Below are positions 46,601 to 58,800 of a stretch of DNA of 64,000 bases, one piece after another; the stretch's first letter is position 1, and each line of letters begins with the position of its first letter. The DNA is from Cloeon dipterum. Lineage: Eukaryota; Arthropoda; Insecta; Ephemeroptera; Baetidae. Position numbers and translations under genes: made by a program. The notes beneath the pieces are model-generated. The model had not been told where the DNA came from, did no database searches, and saw only the letters and a program-made list of their open reading frames with translations. The DNA lies in contig NC_088787.1 in NCBI RefSeq assembly GCF_949628265.1, positions 17,784,501 to 17,848,500 of the forward strand. Reading direction: 5' to 3'.

Positions 46601-47144
46601 AAACTGACCTTGCCTATCGTCGAGATTATGCCTTGTAGAGAAATCGCCTTGCTGGCGTTCCATTAGTGCCATATTTGGGCACGTTACCTTTGCTTTTTTA
46701 CAGGACCCTTTCAAGCTACCAAGAAATTCTGACGGCCTTGCGGTAAAAATTGCCAATAAGTCATGGTTGCGGCACACATATTCTGTTAAGTTAATCGAAA
46801 AATCGCAGCCACTTTTGGGGAAAAGGGCATCTAAAATGAAAGCATTTTAGCGTTAGCTCAATAGAAGCACTAATAATCTCACGCCTATTTTATTTTAAAG
46901 GGCTACTAGGTTAATAACGAACCGTGGCACAGAGGAAGCATAAATATTGCGTTTCAAGCCCCGCCCGCAATGAAAGGCAATAGTTAAGATACACCCCACA
47001 TTGTTTGCCACTAACAATTGGTTTGAACCTGTAACTTTAGTGCGGTATATACATATACACGTATAAAATTAATTTCAAGCGAGTGTTGATGAATTCAAAT
47101 AAAACTAATTATTATGTTAAACTGTTTCAATTATTATTCGTCGT
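37603..47144. other. Large interval without a supported gene
   Basis: About 9.5 kb between tropomyosin and MRG15. It should hold the main tropomyosin promoter and noncoding first exon(s). It contains GC-rich patches (about 38200-38560 and 42960-43260) and long AT-rich parts. No ORF has a recognisable domain or a chain of phased splice sites, and I saw no transposase or reverse-transcriptase motif. A short-exon or noncoding RNA gene could be missed. Confidence 0.45.
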
Positions 47145-47150
47145 TTTATT
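47145..47150 (-). terminator. Candidate poly(A) signal of MRG15
   Basis: TTTATT on the plus strand (AATAAA on the minus) about 375 bp past the stop codon. Assignment to MRG15 is by position only. Confidence 0.3.
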
Positions 47151-47523
47151 AAGTTCATTTATGCTCACAATTATTAGAATGCTGCATCAGCATTAGGCTA
47201 TATGTACAAAAGTTAAATAAAAAATGCAACTCAAGGTGTCAACATGATCGCCACCCAATTCTACTCTTATAATAAGCGCTTTGTATTGCATACATAAATT
47301 ATTTTGTGAATGTTTTGTATTTACAGCTCTGAGAGAACATACCCATCACAAAATTTACAATGAATGTGCACAATTCACTACAATACACAGTTCAAATGCA
47401 GTGCAAATTTTAAATGCCAAGGTTTTAAATACATTTCCTGGGTTTCCGCTTCCTCATGCCAATTTTTGGTTCAGGCAATGGCTTGAGTTCTTCACTTTCG
47501 TCGCCACTGTCTGAGAGCAAATC

Positions 47524-49747
47524 TCACATGACCCTCCTCTGATACTCTGGTGGCGCTGCGCAGTAATCTTGCAAGCTGAACAAAGTTGATTTGTTCTTGT
47601 ACATATACCTGCAGAGAAAGGCGGGTTGAATATTATTAAAAATTTCATATATGAGTTCAGTCTACTCACTTGAGGAAGTCTTGAATGTAATTCAAAAGAA
47701 GCTGTATGCTCTTCTCATCAAGAGGGGTGTATGCCAGCACACCACCAAGTTTCACTGAAGATAATAAAAAAACGAGTTTTAACTAGGGAACAATGAGAAA
47801 ATAGTAGCAAGTTAATAAACACCAGATCAACATGGATCACTTTTTCAAAACTCCTAAATTAAAGAGCCCTTCGTCCTGGTCCCGGCAAAATTGCGCAACG
47901 TTCAACAAACACACAAATTTTCATTGTCGAATTGATTGTTGACCTTTTCTTGCAACAAGGAAATTCGCGTTTGGTTGTTGAAAGTTACGCAATTTTGCCG
48001 GGACCAGGACGAAATGCAGTTAATTAAGCATTTGAAAAATTTTCCAAATTCACAATGTGAGCAAATCTCATATTACGAAGTACGTAACGACAATTGTACT
48101 TCATCAAACTGTTACGAATGTCCTATCTTGCAGATTTATTAGCTAAAAGCATTTCCTGCAACGCATTCCAACATTAGATTGAAAAAATATAACAAAGAAT
48201 ATTATTAAATTATGTGTCACAAGAATATTTTAATTTGTTAGAAAGTTATATTTAAATTCATACATTATTTAAAAAAATAATAAATCTTTCCTTATTTAAT
48301 CGTTTAGAATCCAGACTCTATATAACCATACCATATTCCATGCAGCATGCACTCAGATCTAACGGATTAGAACGCAGTACTTAGATAAGAAGTAGTTCTG
48401 AAACATCCTTACCAAAGAGTCTTAAGAGGTGAGCAGCGCCAAAGAGTTCGCTCATCCTCTTGTCTGAATGCTGACTAATAAGCTGTAAACACAAAAAAAT
48501 GTGGTCTTGGCTGCATTAATAACTTTAATTTAACTCACCTCTGCATACTGAGGCCTTTCAAACTTGTAAAGCAGCTGAGATCCAAGCATAACATTAAAAT
48601 ATTCCCTGATGCCATTTGTGACTTCAGTTATTGCATCCTCTCTGAAATACAATTAGTGTTAGAAAATGTACCATCACAGTTGCTTTCCTGACTCACTTTT
48701 CAGGTGTGTTGGTCTTGCTTGCCAATTTGAAAGCAATGTAGTTTTTGATGATTTCTTCGACAGGAACTTTTGCAGGTAAATTGACTAACTGAAATAAAAA
48801 AGGCAATTTCAAAATATCAAACATGGGCTCATTTTAGTTAAATACCTTTCTTTGTCTGTTGATCATGTCCCAATCGTCAACAAGCCATGGTTTCAATTCG
48901 TCTGGGATTTTAACTTTGACCTCGACTTTGGTTAAGAATTGTTCTTCCTAGAATAACAGTGATAAATTAACCACATTTTAATGCAGGAATTATAAAAGAA
49001 ACTCACTGATTCAACAGACACGTCTAATTTGCTCTTCTTTTTTGGCACGTCAGAGGAAGAGTCTTGAGATGATGATGGTGTTGGGGTGGCGACTGCCAAA
49101 GCTCTTTTTGCTGCTGGACATGATGGAGTTGCAATTTTTCCAATTTCAATTGTGGGTGTTGATGATCTGCTATCAGAGTCTTTGCCATTCTCGGATTTTC
49201 TTTTCATGCCCTTGGGAGATTTCTTCTTTGTTTTTCTATGGTTAAATATTAAATTATTTAATATTATAAGGAACGCAGTCACAAAAAAATATCTGGCTCT
49301 TACTGCTTAGCTGCCTCTTGCGCTTTCTTGAGTTCCCTTTGCTTTTGAATATTAAACTCGTTGTATTTGAGCACCCTTTCCTCTGGCACTAACTCATCCC
49401 AACTAGAGCAAAAAATGCATTTTACATGCTAGATAAATTATTAAGTTCGAGAGAAACACAAATTTACCTCTTGTTCCATCCTGCATAGTGGATTTGGTAT
49501 TTGACGACCTTGTCCTTAACCTCGACTTTTAGGCATTTTGCCTCGTAAATTAATGGCCCATGGAAGCAAAGCACCTTTTCTCCTACAATATCAACCAAAA
49601 TACCGTTAGTTGGTAATCTCGTCGCAGGAAATTTCAGCTTTGAAACATTATTGACGTTTCTCGAGGCCGACGCGCGCCTTTTGGAAACACCGAAATTATT
49701 TTAAAAATCGATCAAAACTCACCTTCAGAAAATCTTGTTTTGACCAT
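47524..49747 (-). CDS. MRG15: MRG15/MORF4L1 chromodomain protein
   Basis: Nuclear chromatin adaptor of the NuA4/Tip60 acetyltransferase and Sin3-HDAC complexes, binding methylated H3K36. Ten exons: 49723-49747, 49468-49582, 49304-49402, 49007-49235, 48846-48947, 48697-48788, 48539-48641, 48413-48482, 47670-47754 and 47524-47608; 334 aa. Residues 8-65 are the chromodomain ([28 protein letters not shown]), with the cage-type aromatics of the HYAGWNKSW stretch present. Residue 51 is Leu where the common motif WDEWVP has Trp. Residues about 80-155 are a basic, Ser/Pro-rich linker. Residues about 160-334 are the MRG domain ([58 protein letters not shown]). Full length for the family. A MITE-like repeat sits in the intron between exons 8 and 9. 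Confidence 0.96.
47870..48013. mobile_element. MITE-like terminal inverted repeat element in MRG15 intron
   Basis: 144-bp element in the intron at 47755-48412. The outer 26 bp of each end (TTCGTCCTGGTCCCGGCAAA and on) are perfect inverted copies, and similarity continues with mismatches to about 45 bp. The centre is AT-rich and noncoding. No clear target-site duplication is visible. The form fits a short nonautonomous DNA transposon, but the family is unknown. Confidence 0.65.
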
Positions 49748-51230
49748 GGTTGGATAAAGTTTCACGCTCGACAGTCAAATCCACCTGCCAAGTACAATTT
49801 ATAGCCGAAAATTACAGAAAACAGAACGAAGTCGGCAAGCGTGCAAGAAATATTGGCAAAATCTATTGTTTTGTACAATACGAGTGCTGATTCGCTGAAG
49901 TTGGTTCCTCCAATCACTGAGCAGTAGCTGCGCGGGAAGCAACTAGTGGCGCCAAGATTACTGCAGAAGACGGCCAAGCCCTAATTGTCCAAGTAGTGCG
50001 AAGATGTTCTATTTTCGCGAATCACGTGCATAGCTAGTGTGAGTACATCTTGATCTTGAACTCACACTGAAACTCACAGGAGAGGGCTCTTGTAAAGACG
50101 TTTATTAAGTTGTTTCTAATTTAGATTGGCCGTTGTTTGCACGTACAGATTAAACACAGAGAATGCAATTAGTGAGACTGTTTATATTATGTCTATATGA
50201 TATAGCTTTGTATAATGATGCATTTTATATAATTATGTGCACCTGAAGAAAACACTGACAATGAGTGAAGTACAAGCAACTCATATTTCCGCATATATTT
50301 TGTTTTCAAGTGAAAAGAACGCATGCATAATATCATATTGCTTGCTTTGTAAATATTTCAAAAAAAGATATTTAACTAAGAGGAAAAGATTTTAATACTA
50401 AGCTTTCTTAGAAAACGGATATTACCTCTAGCATACCCTGTCACAGATTTTGCTTACAAAGTGGCCGTGAATTCGCGACATCAAGATAAAAATAGATCGC
50501 AAATCCCATGGGAATCCTCCTCTTGTGTCGAAATCTCGCCGACGAAAACATTTAGAATAAAATCCACGCAGGATGAAAATAAACTGCACGCGCAGACAAA
50601 GCCAGTAACTTCACGAACTCTACACGAGGAGAGAGGAAAATTAGGAGTAAACTGCAATTGGGATGCTGCGCTGGCCTATATACGAGTGCCAAAGCAATAT
50701 ATTAATTTCGTAAGAAAAGCGCCTGTTTTCTCTGCATATTCTGGTGGTTAAGAGAGCAGCGAAATTTTCGGAAAGCATGAAATTCTTCTTTTGAAATCGC
50801 TGTTTTTCTATTTAAATGATGTCGTTTTTCTTTTATGGCTGAATTTATCTCAAATGTTGCCTCTGCGGAAATTAGAACTGCAAAATTATGAGTCGTCAAT
50901 ATTTTCCTGAGCGTGGGGGCATATATTCGCAATTTACTCCGTCTTAAGGAAGTGGAAATTCCCCGCTGCGCGAAAATGAATGGAGTTATGATTTAAAACA
51001 GGTGCGGCGCCGACCTCTTGTATTGCGCGCATATTTCCATCTATTTGGTCTCCGCAAACAAGTCATTCGTTTGTTATTGCTCCCATTGCTGACCGAATCC
51101 ACATACGTATTAATTTCCACAAGGAGAAAAAGAGTATGTACGCAAATACCCTGCACGGAAGCAGGTAGGAAAGAGAAGGAGAGAGTGCCAGAGGTCGTAA
51201 ATCTCTTTGTTTAGTACGCGCTATGCCGCT
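49748..51230. other. Divergent upstream region of MRG15 and SLC36 genes
   Basis: About 1.5 kb between the MRG15 start (-) and the likely first noncoding exon of the transporter (+). No supported coding sequence. It should hold both promoters, though no unambiguous TATA or initiator pair is visible. Confidence 0.4.
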
Positions 51231-51427
51231 GCTGTGAGTGCACCAGCGCGCTTGTCTCTTGGTGACGTTTTCTGCCTTCAAACCACCACCAACCAATGTG
51301 TGTCCGCAAGAAATACTATGCCTCCGACGCGGTGGAAGTCGCAAGTCGTCCGGCCGGTCCGCATTTGCACCTAACCTGCTGTCGACGACGCACACACGCC
51401 GCCTCAGGAATCGCATTCGCGTCGAAG
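51231..51427 (+). other. Probable 5' UTR exon of SLC36 transporter
   Basis: A strong donor (GAAG then GTAAGC) at 51428 ends a moderately GC-rich block. A good acceptor (CTCTTTTCAG) at 52859-52868 begins the exon carrying the ATG at 52953. Together they suggest a 1.44-kb 5' UTR intron. The left boundary given is approximate, as the transcription start is not visible. Confidence 0.4.
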
Positions 51428-52952
51428 GTAAGCACACGTGTTTGTCGCATCTTCTAGCTGCTGTCACTCGATTGCGAATAACATGCACATCACTCACGGA
51501 ATGTTTTCGTTTCATTAAAAATGCATACGTATTCATGTTTCATTTCGCATTGTTTTTGTTGCGCATTTATTAAAAGCGTGTATAGCAGGTAGATTTGCGT
51601 TGAGCACCTCAAGGCGTTCCGGCTCATTTTAACCAGCTTAGAAAGAATATCATCTGCTAATTGTGATTTACCCTTTGCTTTTCTTCATCTGAGTGTATTA
51701 AGTTGGTTTGCAAAATCCTCCCGGCTAAGAGCAGATTTCTATTTCAAAAGACACTGCATGAAAAGGAGCTGAAAAGTGTCATGCGTAGGAAAAGACGCAA
51801 GGCAAAATCTTGTTTCTCATTAAATTAAGGTATTGTGGAACTTGGATTACTCGACGTTAAACATTTTGCTATTGTTCATATTCTGATCTCAGTAATGCTG
51901 GTTTAAACTATGCTAGAGCAGAGATTTATTATAATCTCTTTGAACCTATTGTTAGAATTCTTACATTCATTGTTCTTAAGTTGATATTCTACTTACTTAG
52001 CAATTAAAGTGATAAAAAAATCCCAAGCAGAGTAAAATTTAAAAGTATTATATTGCTTCCAAATTACGATTTTTTTGTAAAAATCGAGGGCGTCAATCAA
52101 ACGACCAATTTTAAAAGTTGAAATGACTTTTAGTTGTAAATTGAAATTAGCGAGCTTTTTAAAGCATAAAAATTTATTAAATGGAAAATGATTCACGGGA
52201 AAGAGGGATTGAAAAATGTTCTTATTTTTACGCAAAATATTGGACAAAGGGGTAGTAGTCGATTGGACTCATTTTTAAAAGTGCATTTGATCGAAAACCA
52301 TGCGCATTTTTAGTTCCAATACGAATCCTGTATTTCAATAGATATTATGATCCCTATTTTAATTCAAAATTAGTTTATGCCAAAAAACACAGAGTTTAAA
52401 AGTAAACAAAGCCTTGCAAAAAATTGCAAAAAAAACAAATTTTCGTTGTAATCTGCTTAAAAACGTATAGTAATTTATTGGTGTGTATTTAACATTATTT
52501 AAAGCATAATTTGCAGATTGTTAGCCAACAAAAGTAAAAGTAATCTCCGACCATATAAGTTTATAAATAACCACAATAACTGTTCCGCACATCACATAAT
52601 GGGTGTGCGTTTGCTTACTTAATAATTTTTAAAAATCATATCTCGCTCATGCAGCCGTGATTATTTTACAATGCAAACATACACGCGCAAGTTTAGAGTG
52701 AATGTCCTCTTGTGCGACTGAAGGTTCAATGTCATAGGGCATTTGTAATGTTATTCGCTGATAAGTGTTGGTTTTCTTTTTAATAATTTCTCTCCCTTCT
52801 GACAAATCTACAAATCATTATCAGTTGAAAAAATCTGGCATGATTTTCACAAGCTTTGCTCTTTTCAGACCGGACTGCGGACCAGCTCGTCTCATCAACA
52901 TAGGAGCTGCTAAAGAAATTCGAGCCTATTCTATTAGAATAAGTTTGCGAAA

Positions 52953-55353
52953 ATGGTCTCGGCTCAAGTCAAATCATCTAACGTCGACGGACAGAGTGTC
53001 GCAGATTCAGCAGACGAATTGCGACCCACAGTCACAGTGAGCTCACCACCGTAAGTTTAATTTTTATCCGTAGCCAGAAATGAAGTAAAAAATCTAAATT
53101 GTGTAGATCTACGGAAGAGGAGTGCATAATAATACCCGTTAAAAAATCCGGAAAGTATAACACTAGCTCTGACTCGAGTGACACAGAAAGCGGTGACCCT
53201 GATCAGAGTGTCACCATTCACACCGTCAAAAACCCAACTTCGTAAGCTATTTTAAAAATTGTTTGGGTCAGGCTTGAGGACACGTTTTGTTGGTCTGTAT
53301 CATTTGATGCAAATCAGTCAACAAATTACAAGATATAATAGATAAAATATAAACACGATAATTTCTTCAGATGGTGCGAAACTCTGCTACATCTTCTAAG
53401 AGGCAATGTTGGGTCGGGGGTGTTCGCCATGGGCGATGCTTTTCACAACGCCGGCCTCGTCGTTGGCCCAATTTTAACGCTGTTACTCGCCGTCGCCTGT
53501 GTCCACAGTCAACATATTTTGGTACGAAGTTCTCAATTGAAATAAAAAAAAAACCAAGAGGTTAAAAGGTTAATTGTTGCTTTTTGATAATATGAAGCCT
53601 AGCTGACAACAAACGAGGTTAATTTTATAAAATTCATTAATTGATTGTTTTCCCATTTAGCTAAAATGTGCGAGGGTTGTCGCAAGAAAATCTCCCTCCA
53701 AGAAGACACCAGACTTTGCAGACACAGTGCGAGAATGTTTCGAAACAGGTCCACCAAGCATCAAAAAGCGAGCAGAAACAGCAAAGTATTATAATCAAAA
53801 CTCTGCTGGGATGAAAGTTGTGTAATCAAGTAAACACTTCTCGCTCTATTATAGGATGCTCGTGAATTTATTTCTGTGCATAACTCAGCTGGGATTCTGC
53901 TGCGTATATTTTGTTTTTATTGCCAATAACATGAAGCAGGTAAACGTATTCTCGAATTACAGCTCCGGTTTCCATGATATGTAGTTTGTTTGATTTGCGC
54001 AGGTGATGGATGAATACATTCCTGCTCTGGACGTGAGGGTGTACATGGCTCTTGCCCTGCCGCCCATTCTATTCTCGTCCTGGATCAGGAGTCTCAAGTA
54101 CCTGGCGCCTGTCTCTGGCGTGGCCAACCTTTTGATGGCCGTCGGTTTGGCTGTGACATTGTACTTCAGCTCTCAGGACTTGCCAGCAGTCACAGAGAGG
54201 AAGGCTTTCGCGGGCTGGTCCACTCTACCACTTTTCTTCGGAACGGCGATTTACGCTTTTGAGGGGATTGGACTTGTCAGTGTGATTTTGGAATTTTTTT
54301 AATGCTACTTTGATTAAATCTCGTTTTAAAATTATTAATAATGGCGCACTTTCTGGTAAATAATAACTGTTGGCCTGTTATAGGTGCTTCCACTGCAAAA
54401 TGAAATGAAAAAACCAAAGAAATTTGCCGCCCCTGCAGGAGTTCTGAACATTGGAATGACGATGGTTACCATTTTATTCACAGCTATCGGATTTCTTGGT
54501 TACCTCAAGTACGGAGAAAATGTGGCTGGAAGTGTGACCCTGAACTTGCCCCAAGACAACGTGTAAGCTATTTGAAAAAAAAGAAACTATCGCGATCTGA
54601 TAAAATTCACTTCTAGACTGGCTCAAGGCGTTAAATTGGTCGTTTCGGTGGCAATGATCTTGACTTATGCCCTGCAATTCTACGTCCCCATTGAAATTTT
54701 GTGGCCATCAGTGAGGCTCATGGTGTTTCCACAAGATGCCGACAAACCAGAAAAAGCAGCGAAACCCAGAGCGTTGGCAGAGACTTTTTTCAGAACTGCA
54801 CTAGTGCTTCTGACATGTGAGTGAGACACTTCTTACTTGAGGGTTAAATATGCACGCACAAAAAAATCGATGAATCTTAAGTCTCGAGAGGTTTCTGAAA
54901 TTTATGTGTATTCACACATAAATTTGACACGCTTATTCCAGTTATCTAACTGAATATTTTTTTATATCTGCTCCTCAGCTTAAAAAGTTAGACATACAAC
55001 CATTTTTTGCTGTGATTGTGCGATTTTCGAATTTTGAAATCGAAAAAATTGTGTTATGTAATACATTTTTTTTATTTCCAGTCACCCTGGCAGAAATTGT
55101 TCCCCAGCTTGGCTTAGCGATTTCTTTTGTCGGTGCGCTCAGCAGCTCTGCGCTGGCGCTCATGTTTCCGCCGCTTTGTGAACTGATTTTGGCCTTTTCC
55201 AACAAAGAAAAGAAAGTGTCTGCTGGGCTTGTCGTAAAGGATTTGGCCATCATACTGCTTGGCGTCTTGGGAACGATCACCGGCACGTATTTCAGTTTGA
55301 GGGACATTTACTATGCTCTGACAGACCAAGGTCAAATTGCCGGTGGCCACTAG
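52953..55353 (+). CDS. SLC36 (PAT) family amino-acid transporter
   Basis: Predicted proton-coupled or related amino-acid transporter of the Aa_trans superfamily, in plasma or lysosomal membrane. In insects, members such as pathetic affect growth through TOR signalling. Nine coding exons: 52953-53050, 53107-53241, 53371-53521, 53661-53785, 53855-53939, 54003-54275, 54384-54562, 54617-54816 and 55082-55353; 505 aa. An in-frame TAG lies 18 bp before the ATG. Residues 1-78 are a Ser/acidic cytosolic head. [20 protein letters not shown] begins the transporter core, followed by about ten hydrophobic segments, including [48 protein letters not shown], a PLQNEMKKP loop and [20 protein letters not shown]. 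Proline of the usual AMPDAF motif is Gly here. Exon 6 has a weak GTCAGT donor. Substrate cannot be told. Confidence 0.94.
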
Positions 55354-55445
55354 CTGATTTTGAGAAAAACTGTGATAGCCACATTCCAATGCATTGTTGT
55401 TTAATGTTTAAATGCTATATCTTAAAAGAAAGGTGTCGGATTTGT

Positions 55446-55451
55446 AATAAA
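55446..55451 (+). terminator. Poly(A) signal of SLC36 gene
   Basis: AATAAA about 90 bp after the transporter stop, in the 487-bp space between this gene and the convergent strawberry notch 3' end. Confidence 0.6.
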
Positions 55452-55840
55452 GAAAATGTGAAATTTCAAGTATCCAAAAGTCGTAGTTTTCATTAATTTA
55501 ATGCACATTGATCGCATAACCAAATGATGGGTTATGTCAACTCATGTTTACCCTGGCTGATCTCAACTTTCGGGACAACTAACTAATTAAGGAGTCTACT
55601 GAGCCAGTGTGTAGCAGAAAAAAGTGACATTCATTTCTAATGACAATCAAATATTTAATTCATTTATTAGCTAAACAAATAAAAATTTCTTCAATCGCTC
55701 TTTCTTTCCGCATCAATGGCTCTTACAAAAGGAATGAAAATGAGAATGCACAAGTGAGTGTTTGTGGAGCAGAAGTAACTGAGTAAACTATAGCTAAAAG
55801 TTATTTTAAACTGAAAATCACAGTCCACGAGGCGTCACCT
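55452..55840. other. Convergent intergenic / sno 3' UTR
   Basis: Space between the transporter poly(A) signal and the strawberry notch stop. The right part is probably the strawberry notch 3' UTR. A minus-strand AATAAA (plus TTTATT) occurs near 55664. No coding sequence is seen. Confidence 0.45.
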
Positions 55841-58800
55841 CTAGAAAGTCTGCTCCTCGGTCTTCTCAGAGTCGGAAGCCAGTGTCCCCTTGAGTAGTTC
55901 GTAGCAAGAGGTTGGAATCAGAGTACCTGTGGGAATGATTATCACGTGATTAAAATACTAACATCATGAAGTAAGATTGTGTGGACTTAATGAGCAACAA
56001 ATTGTAAAGTCGGTTAAGCCGTAATAATTATACTTTGAAATAAATTGCATTTCAAGATGATCAGTTAAAGGGGAAGAGTGATAGTTTAATAAGTCATTAG
56101 TGAGATTGTACACCTTTATCTTTAAATAATAAGGCAATGCGTTGGATATACCACATTTTGCATTTGGTAAAATGGGATTGGTTAGTTACTATACTGTCAA
56201 AGGTCAGAGCAACAGATGGCCATGAGACGCTAAACATGAAAACGAAAATCAAACAACAAAAAATAGACATAGAAAAGTAGAAAGGAAAACACAAGAGCCC
56301 ACGCCTAAATCTAGTCTATTAAATGCTGATGTACTCACCAACAATTTTGAGCCCCTCTGCAGTGCGGAGGCGGATGACCTGCATCTTGGCGTTGGCTCTG
56401 TTGGCCAAAACACCCTCGACCCTGCTCCATACAGCCAGCACCGAGCCAGACAACACGTGATAGGTGCGTCTGCGGAGACCTACTTCGCATTCACCACCAA
56501 TGACGACAGAACGGCAGTTGCCACGCCAGTATGCGTGCGAGCAGATCTTCTCTGACGCAACATACTGCTCCTTCCAAGCCGCCTCTACTTCTTCAGATGT
56601 GGCTTTTTTGTATTTCTTCAGAAGCTCTCCTCGAGTCTCCTGACGCAGCTGCAGTAACATTTCCCAGATTAAGATAGGATGTGTTGTGGTTACAATTTAA
56701 CAAACCTGAAGTCCAGTATTTGGTCGGTAAACTGTGAAAAGGCTGTCCTTTTTGTCCTTCTTGTCCTTGTGCTTGGCCTGCTCTGATATGGCCAAAATGG
56801 CTGTGTGTTTCTCGTTGCGTATCTGGTGGCTCAGGTAGTAGCCCTCGTCCTTGAAAAAGCAGCATTAACAACGTCAATTCAACTCCTGTACATCACAATG
56901 CCAAAATATTGTCGTGCATCATTCAATTTCATTTTTGACATTTCATGCTAGCACTATAGTTAGTTTTGCAGATAGATAATAGCCAAGAACAAATTTAATT
57001 ACTGAAGGGAATTTTCGAGACCTTTTTTTAAATCTCAATCTCAATTTAAGGAGCCATAATAACAATTTTAATTAATTTGATTGATCCATAAGAATGTCCA
57101 CCAGAAAAAAACATCACAGTAGATGTTACCTTGTGCATGAGAAGTGAAGCCTTCTCTTCAGCCTCCTCCCAGGACATGCCTCGCTCAACAGACACAGTGT
57201 GAAGCTCTGTGACGGCCTTTCCAGTGGCGTGGGGCCTAAGGAAAGTGACAACTCGCACCCTCTTGACGTGCTCGCCACCGGCACCCAGATCCAGAATGCC
57301 GAGGTCATATCGGCCGGTCTTCTTGGCCTGCTGTACGATGGCCGCCAAGGTGTCGGCAAAGTATTTGAAGAGCCTGTTTTGCAGCTCGACAGGCATGCCA
57401 AGGATTCTATTAAGGAACTTGCTCATGTTATTGTAGTCTTTGTCCAGGGCCAGCATGCCTGGTGTCGCGTCAGAGCCGGTGATGAGACCAACACCAACAA
57501 GGGCATCGGCGACATCCTTGAAGAAATCGCCCTGGTAGTCTGAAGGCGGCGCTACTAAAGGTGCCTCATAGCCCATGATTGCTTTCATTGTGGCCTCCAG
57601 CGCCGTGCGGCCGTACTTGTTGTCAATGTTGAACTGAGAGAGGTCACGTGATTCGGTTGCACGTCGGTCACCATGAGTCAAAGCGCCGAGGCTCTCTAAG
57701 CGTTTGGCCACGATTGAGGCGAAGCGCCGCTCTCCAGCAAGGTCAGAGATCAGGAACACGTATTCAGGTGCATTTACCTGATGAGTAATTTCAAATGATT
57801 AAAACTACAATAATCGGTTTCGCATATATTAAAAATTAAGGGTTTTAGAAAAAACAGGATTAGATTTAATTTTCTATCTGTTGAAAGTTCATATTAAAAA
57901 GGATTGACAAGTAGAGAATCATCTTTAGCCAACCAGGAGAACAAAAAACAAAATGTTGAATATAATTAAAACCAGGCTTCATCCTCGTTGTCAAATTAAA
58001 GAGAAATTCGTCTTCTTTATTTCTCGACCAGTTTCGACGTCACCAAGTACGTCCTATTCATGAGGCACTTGAGGCAAGCTCCAAAGACCACATTTGGTCT
58101 TTGGAGCTTGCCTCAAGTGCCTCATGAATAGGACGTACTTGGTGACGTCGAAACTGGTCGAGAAATAAAGAAGACGAATTTCTCTTTAATTTGACAACGA
58201 GGATGAAGCCTGGTTTTAATTATATTCAACATGAAAACAACCTCGAGTGGTCGCACTTTTCAAATATTAAAAAACAAAATGTCAAACATAAAAAATCTAA
58301 CCTGGTTACTACGGTGGGTACGTCCAAATTGCTGGATGGCACGGTCAGCACTCCATGGCAACTCCAGCGTGATGTGGACTCGCCGCCTTTGGTTCTTGGC
58401 ACGTCTGTCGCTTTGTAAAGAAATACCACTGCTGGCTGCCTCAGAGATGATGGCCACATCTTTCTCTCCGTCCATGAAGCGCTGCTTCTCTGTGAGGTTG
58501 AGTGTTTCCAGCGGAACGTCAGCCTCAGAGCGCGACTCGTACTGAAAGGTTTTAGCCCAAATTTATTAGTTTGCCCTTCTTTGGAAGTTTCAAAGTCTAA
58601 CCTGGATGGAGCCGTCTTCATTCTGGACGACACGACCTTTCCTGCCTGTCATTTCAGCCACGTTCTCTGGCCCTCCTAACTCGTCAATCAGTTGGTCAAG
58701 GGTATTTGGAGGCAGTTTGTCGCCAAGTCGCTCAATGGCTGCCAGCAGCTCTTCTTTCATGGCACAAGCTCTTTCGATGGCGTCTCGAGGTGGCGCCCAA

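Noticed and set aside
57199..57543. 114-aa open frame on the plus strand
   Set aside because: Shadow of strawberry notch exon 13, which reads as a conserved protein on the minus strand.
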